Source: Bimastos eiseni
Lineage: Eukaryota; Annelida; Clitellata; Crassiclitellata; Lumbricidae
Assembly (NCBI GenBank): GCA_959347315.1
Contig: OY365806.1
Span: 23,326,900-23,390,899 of the forward strand
Direction of reading: 5' to 3'
Length of the DNA: 64,000 bases
Of the stretch, positions 1-13,297 are shown one piece after another (the first letter of the stretch is position 1; each line of letters opens with the position of its first letter). Below the pieces are notes generated by a model. It made no database searches, was not told the DNA's origin, and saw nothing but the letters and a program-made list of their open reading frames with translations. A program made the position numbers and the translations under genes.

Positions 1-3000
1 TATTAAGGGTAATGATTTGATAGTGTGATTTGCACAGCTATATAATGAAAGGTAGTTTTACCTCTCGTTCGTCTTGTCTTAGGCCGTCTAAGAGATGACG
101 CAGTAGCTCGTGACTGTCCTGCTGTCGACCTCCAGCGAATCTCGGTGACCTGGAATACAGTGAGCGTTTGAACTGCAACAGATGTCACTCTGCATCAAAG
201 TTTGAATACTAAGTGAATACTAAGTAAACATGTGAATGCAACAGTGGTATTGCTTAAAATGCCTTTCGCCGCAGATAATAAGGTCCTAGGCCTAGACGTA
301 CATTTAGCGCATGGTCGTACTTTATCAAGATCTGATCGAGTGGTTTCCTTCTGTTTAGACCTGGACACGGGCTACCTCTCTCCCTCAATTTGTTAGATAT
401 AATATATGTAGCCAGCGCTTTTTTCTAGGGAAATAGGCGCTGGAACGCAAGGAAAAAGGCGCCGGAACGCACCCGTATCTATAGGCTATAAAAAGTATAT
501 ATTTTCGAGAGAAATTACGCTAAAATTAGCTAACAAATAAAATTAATTTGATAGGACACAATGATCACAATTTTACTTATTCATTTTATAATGTAAAAAA
601 TTGAAATTGTAAAGTTTTATTTTAGATTACAGAGTTTTAACACAATTACCATTATTATTATTTATTTATTGGAAAAAAGGTGCCGTATGTAACAAAGGGA
701 GCAGATCTGGACACAGGTTCCCTCTCTCCCTCAATTTATCACAAGTTTTCACAACCGCGTTTATTCCGCTTAACCTTTGAATACATGGAAATATCAGGAT
801 ATGATATTCGCCTCGACTGCTTTACTACAAGTAGCCGAGTTAAAACGAAGCCTTCCCCTTTAAGTTCATGTTGATATCTCAGTCCTACGTGTACCTCCGA
901 CAGATGTTATTCAGCACGTCTCTTGGTGTCACCGTCGATCGATCGTTCGATGACATGCGGTCATAAAATGTGACCATTGATTTCGTCAAGGAACCTTGAA
1001 TGAATCCCTTAAAATAGAAAATGCATGCAAAATGCACAGCACAATACAGATTCTAACTTAATATTTAGTACATTCGATATAAGTTATTACTGCAAAGTAA
1101 TCGTTTAGCTCTTGAAATTCGTTTATCACAGATAACGACTGTTTAGTACTCGCGCTGTTTTCCTTCCGAACAATTGGTTCGCGTTAATTGAAAATAACCA
1201 GACCTACTCTGCATTATGCGCTGATTGATTGAAGATTGTGAGTGGGCCTAAGCTAAACGTACACTCCAAAAAGAACTACGTTAGCGAATAACGTATATAA
1301 CTACGTTAACTACTTCTAACGTATTAATCTGTTGTTATTGACGTAGAATACGTTCAACGTCAGAAAACTACGTCATCGCTGAACGTATTGAAACTACGTT
1401 ACTCTCATCTAACGTAGAGATACGTTGTATCCTTATAACCCTATTTCGTGTGCTTGCGCGCAAAATGTAGTTCGGATACAATCATGTACACTAGACGACT
1501 TGCGTTTTAGCAATAACTTTATTAAGCACATAAATCAACATTTAGTAAAAAATTCTATGTTCTCACACATGATAATTAACGTGAATAACACTATTTAGTG
1601 AAGTTCGCATATTTTAAACCGCACATAGCGTTGTGCGCATGAATACACAAAATGAACTGTATTTGGTATCAATCGATTCTGCATTGCGACATTTTTAAAT
1701 ATAAAATCTTTATAAAGAATGAAACAGGAATCTAATTTCTGTAAAGTAGAAAGTATACCAACAAAACCAATTGTTTGAGAAATAGACATGTTATGGTCAT
1801 TCCGAATGCATTGAGTTAAGTGGGAGCTTTGACATTGTTTACTCAAGTGGTGCAGATTAGCTGAATGGGTACGCGTTTGCCTCGAGCGATTTGGTGGAGT
1901 TAATGGCGTGGGTTCGAATCACCCAAAATTAATTTTTTTGGGCAAATGTAGAATTGTTAAATATGAGGGTTTTCTGTCAAAACGGACTCTTTGAATTATA
2001 ATAATTATTATTCATCAAACAGAAAACGCACGCTACGCTGCAAACTGCGTTGATCGACGTTAGAAGGTCTAACGTATTTCAATACGTTACAGAGATCACT
2101 ACGTCAACCTAACGCAGTATTACTCAGGCCATATACAACGTAGTACTACGTTATGAAATACGTTGATTCTGACGTAGTAGTTCTTAGAGTGTATGCATTA
2201 ATACATACATTCGTAATACATGTACATTCGTACATACATGAACATTCACATACATGTATACAATAATATATCCTTAGGGGAAAATGTCAAAATGCATTTG
2301 ATTGGTAATTCAAGTACAACAACATATGTAAAACAGCATAAAAGAATTAAGCTTAGCATAATATTTTAAAAGCCTTATACGTCTAGTGCGAGTTTGGGAA
2401 GTATAAGCACACTGATCGTTACGAGTTGACCGCTCTAACCGATCGGCCACTCACATACACCGTGCCACACAGTAAGCTTACTACGACAAATATCTGACCA
2501 ATCCTATACGAACTCGGCAAAACCTCGTATACTATATCCCGACAGGCATTCACTAAAAATTAAAAACGCTGCATCCTGATTCCTCCACTTCCTCTATCTT
2601 CTTCTCTGTTTCAGCTTTAAACAACATCCACCTTAGCCGTCTAACTATTTGGATCTCGACCTCTGTCTACCGATTTGGTGTCGATTAGGCGCCTGCGAAT
2701 AAGCTAGCTGTTTCACGCGACTTCGCTTTAGCAGGCGCTGGAGAAATGTCGAGTTTACGATTACAATTACTACAGCAGCCATATCAAGCAAGCTCTTTAA
2801 ATAATTGGCCCTTCGCCACTATCCGCACTCTGGAGGAGCCAGTTCCGAGCATGGAGAAAGGAGGGCGGCGACTATGATCATCTTAGCTATGACACGTACA
2901 GCGCAGTGAAAAAGTGAAATTCTATCTTGATTCATAATCAACCCTTACAACCAACTGCAATCAAACATTAATCACACATTAATCAACTAATCAACCAGCT

Positions 3001-3407
3001 TTTAAACGCTATTGAACAGTGGGCAAAGCACTGAACCAAACAGCTCAGACCAGTAGGCCATTATATGCATTGAACATTTTAAAATGAAAATCATTGTGTT
3101 GTACTTTGTATATATATATATATATATATATATAATCTTTACCTCTTCAGCCAGAAGTTGATGTAATAGGAATGACTGGTTCATGTTCTACAATACACAG
3201 CACATGAAGTAAACACAGCTTTAGTTCACAATGCTACACACAGCACTCTTTTAGATCATTTAATTCAGCTCTAGGCCAACGGTACTTCACTAACTAGGAT
3301 AGACCTACTCGTATTACGTTGTATGCAAAAACATCTCTCATACTAACATGTCTTATGATAACAAAGCTTCACAATCCAGCATTGTAACTATTGTTTTAAT
3401 CATTGCC

Positions 3408-3443
<36 letters not shown>

Positions 3444-6400
3444 CAATAATATTATAACAGTAAATAATGTAACATAGACCTAATAATAACAATAAACATG
3501 AAGAACAATATATAGACCTCTGATATTTAAAATATGTTCTACGCGATTCTTTTTGTTTACAGGTCTCATACAAAATGATAAAAGGTTTAACAAATACTCC
3601 AAATTAGTAAATTAAGATACAAATAACAAATTACTTTAAAGACCGCTAACCTGCATGACAGAATTGAAGAAGCATGTATTGCCTAGGTTCTGAAGTCCAA
3701 TTGGGCGTCTTACGTTTAGACGTCTCTAAAAAATTGTAAAGAGACAAAAAGGCATTGAATGAATAAACCAGATGCACATAATTTATAAAAGGCTTCAATT
3801 CCCACAGCACGGATTTAAAGGTAAACCAAATATCGTTCAATGGTCATAGGGGCATTGACGAGAATTTTAGTCCAGTGCATTCACATACTAAAGAAGAGAA
3901 TGAGAATATACGTGGAAACAGTCTACTCTACGGCCGGAATGACTTCCGAGAATGAGAGTGGAAGGTGCGAATCCAAAAATGACATAGGCATCTGGGAATC
4001 GTCTTTAGTCTCCAGTCTCCGGAGGCCAACGCAATTTGCATCTAGTGTGACCTTCAGCAATTTTTGGCCACGTCTTTGTGCAGAGGTCGAACCACTATGA
4101 ACTCAGTCTAAAAGCCATTGTTGACTTCATGATAATAATTATTTCCGTCGAAAGAGCGGTTAAATTTCATCGATCGGTGAAGGGAAAAAATTAAAATATC
4201 TCTTAGTATATGTATCAATCCCAAAAGTGAGGGAGGTGATCAAAAAACGACCCTCTGAGACTTGAGTGTAACATGAAGACAGACTTAGATTACAAAAACA
4301 AATAAATGCGGAGAACTAAAGACCGATGAACGTTAGAATAATGAGGATTGGACAAGGACACGTGATTTAAGAACGTCACTTTACACACTTGGCACGGTCA
4401 CAGAAAAGGTTCTTGTTGACAATCATTTTTAATATTGAAATGCAGTTAGTGAGCCTTGCTGCATAATGATCGGTCCAGGAAGTATTAGTATTCTGAAATA
4501 GCTACAAATTTCCCTTGGCATATAGGCTCATTGGTTTTCCATCCACTATCTATAGGTTCGCATTGTGTGTAAGTTAATAAAATTCAAAAATCTAATTAAT
4601 GAAGTTGATTGGTGAACATAGATGAGATACAAAAAACGTAGAATAAAAGTTCCGCTTGTGTAGCGGTTTGAGGCGTCTTGTTTTAGTTGAGATAACTAAA
4701 AATTGCGTTCACTTTGAAATACGAAGCGCAATATTCCAAGTTCGCGTAATATCGTTATTATCTGACTATAGCATTGGCCTAGATATGCGACTGACACGCC
4801 TGTGTGGAGTGGAAATGATAACGACGATTATGAAGATGAAGATGCAAACACAGTATTCACATACGGATTCTGTTACTTCCTTAGGTGTGTCTTTTGACTT
4901 TTTTCCCTTCTTTCCTTTTTTTCCCTTCTTTCCTTTCGCGATTTCATTTTCCGTCTCAATGGCAGCGGCGGCAGACACTTTCTGAGTAGAAAATACAGCA
5001 CTCTGTCAGCATCAGTTATCAATAAACGATCTCTGCATCTCACAAATGCATTTACATGTATCTAAACCAATAAGTGCCAGTTGAAAAAGTTGGCTGAACA
5101 AAGCCCAATGGAACAGATCACGTGGGGAACTACAAGCCCGCCGACAGACATTCAGGGATCCCAGGCAGGGCTATCACACAAATCCGAGCCCCTCTGCAGA
5201 GCAGTAACGGGCCTATAAGCTATCTTTAGGCTCAATGAGAAAATTAAGTGCAGGCCCGGCCTGGGCCCATACAAATTCGCCCGGCCCCCGGTTATTTGCC
5301 TCTGACCACACTTCCGGCGTGCTTGGGCAGCTATTCCAAGAAATAGGTACAAGACAAGAGAATGGAAATCCATGAACTTGAGCTTTGCGTACGTGTATGC
5401 GCACATGCATACATTGTATAACCCTATATGTACATTGTATAACCCTATATGTACATGTACAATGTAGGTCCACATCTATACATAATACGTTATGTACATT
5501 TAGACACTGATAATTATATTTTGTCGGTTCTTAACATTTTGCAGCATACTTGTAAAAGCGTGCTAGTAAACTAGGTAGGCGGCATAATTTTTATAGATAC
5601 ATAACAAAATAATAGATCATTATTATTATTATTATTAAATGGACAATTTTAATCGCGAAGTAACGCAGGCCTTGCCACTACAAGGGCGCTTATTATTGTG
5701 CTCCCTGTTTCATTTGAAACTGTAGCTATACTATCGTTCTCTTAGGTGTATTCTCCTCCGCGTCTTTCATCTATAGTCCCAGGTTATAATTAGCTTACAA
5801 TCTGTATAGATACAAATTAGTCTGTTAAAAATATCATGCATTTCTTGAAAAAGTGAGCAATAAAATAATACACTATTTATTGTTCTCTATGCAGTATTAG
5901 ACGTTTAGGCGATATTTACCTCATGTGGCGTTCGTTCCACTGAAGCAACTGGAGAGAGAACTTGCTTTGCATCCTGGTTATTGGTCGGTCCAATTTCCTG
6001 TATAAAAGGTATAACAAATCAATGAGCCTACTATACAGGCTAATGTAAAGATCGCCTATCTGACTAAAAATCATTATTGAGGTGAAAATACTCGCGCTAT
6101 TTCACATCCTCTTATACATGTATGCTGCATACATGTATGTGAGTAGGCCCTACTGTTATTACATATACTGTTATCATAATATCTTAAGAAGAACATAAAC
6201 ATAGAAATAAGCGCCCCTTCACGTCAACCAACACGCATAAAATGCTTACAATTTCATATCTAAACCTCACAGTATAGTGTGGAGGACATTGTTCTATGTT
6301 CTATCGCGCCGCCGTCTGATCTGTCCACCGACAGTGGGCAGGTAGCAAAACAATGAGAAGGCAAGCCAAAGATGTCGCGGGTACAGGTCGGGTAATAAAT

Positions 6401-7374
6401 GTGAGTGCGGGTACGGGTAACGGTCCTGTGCTACGGGTACGGATCGAGTAGCAAAATCCTCGAGCGCCAAGGATTGAATATAAGAGGAATGACTGACTAC
6501 TCGTTAAATTTTCGTGTATAAGTTTTACCCTTAGATACAGAAGTCGTCCCAGTTGAAATATTGCTTCCGTTTGAAAATACGATCTTTTAAATCTCCAAAA
6601 GCATTTTTATTTTATTTTGCTGACATAGTTATTCGTCAATGTTTCTTAACAAAAAATTGATGAATCAGTTTGTTATGTCAAAACGATGTGAAAATTCTTG
6701 CTCCTGAGTATCGACCAAAATTAGTGACACGACGCTACATGTGTATAGGGAGTTTCCAGTCACGTGCATATTGGTCTTTGCATAAACGCATACGTGTATG
6801 CAGCGCGGCGACGAAGACGACGATTATGATAACGATGCAAGCACAGCAGTCACTGCCACATACGAGTTTTGTTATTCCCTTAGCAGTGTCTTTTCTCTTG
6901 TTTTCTTTTGCGACTTCATTTTCTCTCTCAGTTGCAGAGGCAGCAGAAACTTCCTGGTAAGAAAATACAGCACCTTGTCAGCAACCGTTACCAAGACACC
7001 TAATACAACTCGTTTTTTACCCTCACAAATACACTTATCTAAACCAATCAGTGCCAATTGAAAATGTTTGATGATCAGAGCCCCATGGAACAGATCACGT
7101 GGACAACCACAGGCCCGCCGAAAGAAATTCCGGGCCCCTATAGGCAGAGCAGTAACATTAATCCGGGGACCTATGCAGGGTAGTGACGGGCCTCTAAATT
7201 ATCTTGAACCCTTACCACTCATGAGACCGCTCACAGCGGCCAAGTTTAATGCGTTTGATATAATAATTGGAGGAGTAAGGATTATTCCAATGAGAAAATT
7301 AAGTGCGAGTCCGGCTCAGGTCCCCAAAACGAATCTTAATTATTATGCGTAGGCCTAGGTATAAATAGGCATAG

Positions 7375-7436
<62 letters not shown>

Positions 7437-10400
7437 TCTACATCTGCACATAAATACAGGTCATGTCATAATGCCGTCGTCGCTTAGTGACGGTTGGCTA
7501 CGTAAATGGATCTACGTGAGAGACTAGCCCAGCATCGTCTATCTCGTACTGCGCTCATCAGGCTACAGTTCTCTTTAGCCAGTCCACATAGAAATGTTGT
7601 CAATCCAGGACATTCTAGGCCTTCCACGATTCCTCTTCCATTCAACAAGACCTGTCATCAGACTGGCCACATAAATACATGTATGCATAAATACATACAT
7701 ATTACATACACATGCATAATTTGTATATACCTATAGTGGTTGATAGTTGACATAATCTCCTCACATATTGGAGGAGTATAGGAACATGAACTAGGTATGC
7801 GGCGCAGTTGTTATATGCCTACGTAAGAGATTAGACTATTTCAAAGATAACGTTGGCATTGCGATTACGAGGACAAGCATTCCTTGTAAGAAGAGCATTA
7901 ATTTTGAAGAATACACTTTTTATTATGCAATAATGCTCGGTAATAGACGTTTAGGCGATATTTACTTCGTGTGGCGTTTGTTCTGTTGAAGTAATTGAAG
8001 AGGGAACTTGTTTTGCATCCTGGTCATTGAGCGGTCTAGTTTCTTGTATTACAAGAAATTCAGTCAAACTAATACTATGAGGCTATATAGAGGCTGCTTA
8101 ACTGACTAGAAATTCGTTTCTTGGTAAAAGGACTCGCTTTTACCACTTGAGTTAACTGTCATGATCATACCTTGATTAATGCTGCATATATCAGTACTGT
8201 TATTATATTTATTGCTACTGCAATCTCTTAAGTAGAACATAAACATAAAACGAAGCGACGCTTTACGCTAACCAATACGCATAAAGTGCTTGCGATCTCA
8301 TATTTAGACCTCACATCGAAGGACGGATGTGTAAATATTTACACATTCTAAAGGCTTTGTCAGTGCGTCTGTTTTAGTTTTAGTCCGTTTCTCCATTGTG
8401 TGACTCAATTATAGTTAACTAATCCGCTTGCTATGACAACATCTCATTAGGCCTACAGCCTCATCTTGCTATCCTCGGATCGGCCAGTGGGTCAAACTGC
8501 TGCAGAAACTGGAAATAGTTTTTCTGAAACGTGATATCAAATAAAAATCCAGCGTAAATATCTTGTTATAGGTATACTCTCTGCCTCTCCTTATCGTATG
8601 ATTTTTCTAGTGGACCTGCAGTACAACTGGCATAATTTCGATTTACTGTAGGCTCTGTCAGATATATTCTGTCGTAGTGGTAATTTGAGCCTCTGCAGTT
8701 ATGAGCTGTTTGACAGTAGGGCATACTATTCAATGGATTATCGCTCAGATTAGAAAGACAACACTGTTAGCGGATTTCAAGACTGAGACAGAGTATATTA
8801 TGGACCGGCACTATTTATCTGAAATATTGTGTTTATCTCAAAATTTAATAATTATAAAAGCAAAGATACACCATGCTAATGCTATCATGCTCAAAGAACA
8901 AATCTCTACTCAACAATAGAACTTAACTAACAGGTGCCTCAGAAGTATCTAAGTGTCAAGAAAAGCGCCATATATCAAAAATCAAATCATATCTAAATCG
9001 AAAAGTGTTTTATTGTAACCAACAACAAAATAGAGTATATCTCACAATATGCACAAGCAAATTTATATTGGCTACAATGGGAGCCCCAGAAGGGATGCGA
9101 GTTCCGCTACATAGGGACCCTTGTAGCAACTATATCACACTAATAGATGGCAATTTATCTTTATTGCAAGTTAATCCTAAAACGCAACAAAACACCAAAT
9201 GATAAAACGAACAAAGCTTAATTAAATGCAGTCATATGCACCATTATATACAATATATAGTTTAGTGTATGGCAGTGATTAGTAGTTAATTAAGATTTAC
9301 TGTACTTAATGATTTAGTGCATTAATGAATTGATGAGGAAAGCTCGTAACTTATTTTTGAATGCCATATTATTTTACAGACGAATTTCTAGTGGGATGTT
9401 ATTCCATAAGGGTCCAGAACATTTCATAGCATACAAACATACAAACATACATTCATATTATAGGACTATATATATATACAAATGTATGGCTTGTATTTTA
9501 CTGACTGTGTTTTGCTGGACATTGGCGATGTCCTTTTCTTCAACTTCTCTCTGGTGCTCTTCGACAAAGGCACCGTCTTGCTCATCTCCAATCCTGTTAA
9601 AATCGCACAGATCATTCCTTTCAGTCGTGCTTACGTCTTGTTCGTTACCTAGAGGTACATCTTCTGCAGGCCTATCACTCGCGATGTCCGATTTATCGGA
9701 AGGTTCGCCGCTATCTTCACTTGTGTTTATTTTGAAACTAGAACCAGGCTGGCCTTTTGGATGTCCGGGGCTTATCAACTCTTCAGGACATTCTTCCATC
9801 TTCTCTTCATTTCGGGCAAGAACCAAACTGCTAAGAGAGTAATGTTCCTGGTGCCTCTCTGTTTTGCTGTCTTGAGGCCCAATTAATTCACTCAGAGGAT
9901 GTTCCTCAATGTAGTTACTGTTGTAACTGATTGGCTTCTCTCTAGGTCCCAATTCCGTTACATCATCAGTTGCCACTTCAAATTTATATTCTTTATTTTC
10001 AAACATCTCATTATTTGTCTCATCTGTTTCCAAATAATCTGCCGTCTTCCAGTCCTCATTTATGGTATATTTCCAATCATTCTGTTTATCTTCAACTGTC
10101 TCATAAATGGTCGCCTTTATGTCATCATACTCTGCATTCTTCCAGTCGCAATTTTCATCATACGCCGCATCTTCGCAGTGGTTTTGTTCATCTTCAATTA
10201 TAGGCCCATCATCAATTGTTATATCTCCAAAATCTGCCGTCTTCCGGTCACATGTTTCGACGGGCAAGACTTCTTTCAAGATTTTTGCATCGCTATCAAA
10301 CAACCAATGTCTGTGTTCATCACCAGGTTCACTAATGCTGTCGTTTGGTTTAGGTAAAGATTCTACATAATCCTCATCAGCTTGAGAATTCTTCAAGGCA

Positions 10401-13201
10401 AATGTATTTCCTGAAAGTAAATCTGTTCCTGTTTTTTCATCAACTTCTTGTATTTCAGTGACGATATTTTCGTGGGTTTCACATCTTGTTAGAGTAACAT
10501 CGAATTCATCTTCATCCTTACTGTGTGCTTCTATCGTGTCGAGATTGCTTGTAGGTCTAAACGTTACTGCTATCGTGTCGAGATTACATGTGCACATTTC
10601 AGGCCGTCGTTCTACTGTGCGCCCACCTTCAACAGTTTCTATTCGAGTATCACTAACAGTTTCCTTATTTTTTCCTTCAATAGCATATTCGCTGTGTGCA
10701 GGTGTTGAATCGCAAACTGTATTTAAGAGTGCAGATGGTGTTCTTTTGCAATTAACAGCATCATGCGACAGACCACCCGAATTTTGCTCGATTCTTAGGT
10801 CAACTGAGGGTTTGATATAATAAAGATTGTCTATGCTCCTTTTATGAATCATGTCTGCAGACGAATCATAATGAGATTCATAACAAGGTGTCTTGTCATT
10901 GGTTTTGCTAATATCATCTACAACCTTAGCAAGACAAAATTCATTTTCTTTAAGTTCTTTATTTCTAATGGGAATTCCAGGCAAGGGCCGACGGTTGATT
11001 ACACTGGTAACAATTTCTTGCTGCATTTCGCTGGAATCTTCTCGGAATGTTGACATATTAGGGGCGAGAATATTCTCTGAGCGTATACAGGATAGTTTTG
11101 CTCTCGAGCTGAGCGGAGATTCTTGACTGAAAGGTAGTGGCAGAAGGTGTTGGCGCATTTGCTTTTGCGCAGCAACACTTTGAATAGGAGTAACTACATG
11201 TTCTAATTTAACTTCAGCGGTGGTGCTAGATGCGGAATTTACTTCGTATAGTGGTTGTGCAGCAGGCGTTGGTGAAGTCAGAACGTGTCCTGTTCTCTGA
11301 TGATTGCCAAGTTCAGTTTCCTGAAAGCATTTACGTTCGTTAATTCATCTCATATAATTAGTAAGGGAATTAGATTTGAAGCACAATCAAAGGGATGCCG
11401 CGGTGTTTACATAAACAAATGACGTCATACTCCTAGCTCGCGCCCGTACACGGACTCTGGCCTGGCCATCTGGTTCTCCTATCTGAGTGACCTATGACCT
11501 AGGGGTCAGTAGTGGTGCACGTGCCGACTCAAGACCACCCACTTGTTGACCTATGACCTAGACGTGACACATGTGTTGTTTTGCAGCATTAATTACCCTA
11601 ATTATATGCGGTATACCCATAGGCGACTGGCGGCGGCCCTACCTCTGACGTAATTGGGGCTGGGATAACCATACGTGCGCCTTTTTATGAAATAGCTGTA
11701 GGCACATTGATATTGGCTGGCAGTGGCGTGGCAATGGCGTGGCAATTCGTGAAGGGCAGTCCTAGCCGAAGGCTAAGGCACTAGCCCTAGCATCCTTCCT
11801 ATTGAACAATTATAGGGTGTGATCCAGTGCATATATTCCTATTGAATAATAATAAGTTTTCATTGTTTTGCGCAGCCATGTATTAAATTTATTGAACCGA
11901 AACTTTTGCACACATTTGAGATTTTGAAATTTGTCGGTAGACCTATATTTTACACAATTCGTATTCGACCGAATAGTGAAAATCGCCTATTTGGAGCTAC
12001 CCTAATTCATACATCTCTTTTGATCCATGGGTCGAAACCCCGTAGATAAACAATGCACTGTGTTACTGGATACCAAGACTGTTGCACACTCTCTGGGTCT
12101 AAAGCCCATATTTGTCTACTGCAACCCTGATCCCCGTAACCAGAATTTGTCTGTCTTGTCTGTGCATTGAACTTCTGCCGTCTTGTTTCTCTATGGCCTT
12201 TATATCTGAACCCATTCGACTGACCCTCCTCTTATTTTCAATCTGAGGTCTGGTTTCTGCAGCAATCATAGGCGAGGTACCGGTTTAGCATCAGAGTTTT
12301 CCTTCTTCTATCCCTCCTCTTCTCCCAAGGTACCCACTGGGCAGTAGAGGCAAGGTCTGATCTTGTCATGCCACAACTCCATCAATGGTTATGCTGTTTT
12401 TCAGGACGTGATGTCACCATTCACTACCCCACTGCACCCTGTGTGTATGTTTCCGCTGTTGGTTCGCGATTGCTTATTCGTCAGTGACAAACTCAGCTTA
12501 TTTCGCAGCTAGCCTTCATGCTGAAGGTCATTCCACTATCCGCCACCTGTGGACGCGCTCGTTTGCAGTATATCTGTACAATGGTTTAGCGATGCCTCTG
12601 CATTTGCTAATACCTCGTGCATACATATATATATATATATATACATTAGGCCTGTACCGAATAGGTGATTTTCACTATTCGACCGAATACGAATAATTGG
12701 ACCAACTATTCGCCGAATACGAATACCAATAATATACAAAATAGGTCTACCGTCAAAGTTCAAAATATCAGATGTGAGCAAAAGTTAATTTAATACATAA
12801 ACTAAGCGTATACACTTAACTACGTGTAATTTTTCATTCTTCTGCCAGTCTTTGTAAACTAGGAATGAAACTAATTTAACTAAACTTAGTCCAGGCAGTA
12901 AAATTGCTGTATTTCACTTGATATAGCAGCCGCCACAATAAAAAGCGGCCAAATATATAAACAGATGTCACGTGACCACTATTCGTATTCGGTCCGACCG
13001 CTATTATTCGGCCGAATACCGAATAGTTTTCTGGCCGACTCTTCGGCTCCGAAGCCAATACGAAGCGAATATTCGGTACATTCCTAATATACACACATAC
13101 ATAAATACGTATACATTCATAAAAACATTCATTCGTAAATTTGGTGCCGTGTATTTAGTTTTATTCATAATGTAGACAGAATAATAGAATCGACCGTATC
13201 T

Positions 13202-13297
<96 letters not shown>

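Larger units (their letters stand above)
4790..8305 (-). repeat. Tandem duplication of a ~1.5-kb two-exon block
   Basis: Two similar segments, roughly 4790-6275 and 6800-8305, offset by about 2.0 kb. Each holds a Lys-rich exon, then (upstream in transcript order) a QDAK exon. Shared intron text includes the stretch before GATCACGTGG (5117 and 7095 areas) and the GAACATAAACATA stretch near 6191 and 8237. The copies have diverged noticeably, so the event is not recent. Confidence 0.75.

Noticed and set aside
1854..1927. tRNA-Ser/Leu gene
   Set aside because: A and B boxes are present but the acceptor stem does not pair and the T stem has an insertion; called a tRNA-like repeat.
3840..4100. 86-codon plus-strand ORF
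   Set aside because: No homologue, no splice context, and inside the USP-B intron between 4865 and 3725.
7966..8042. Functional second QDAK exon
   Set aside because: The acceptor change shifts the exon by one base and breaks phase with neighbours; listed as a decayed copy.
9330..11126. Plus-strand ORFs over the 9.5-11.3 kb region
   Set aside because: Shadows of the 1.8-kb minus-strand acidic exon, which has splice sites and protein-like composition.
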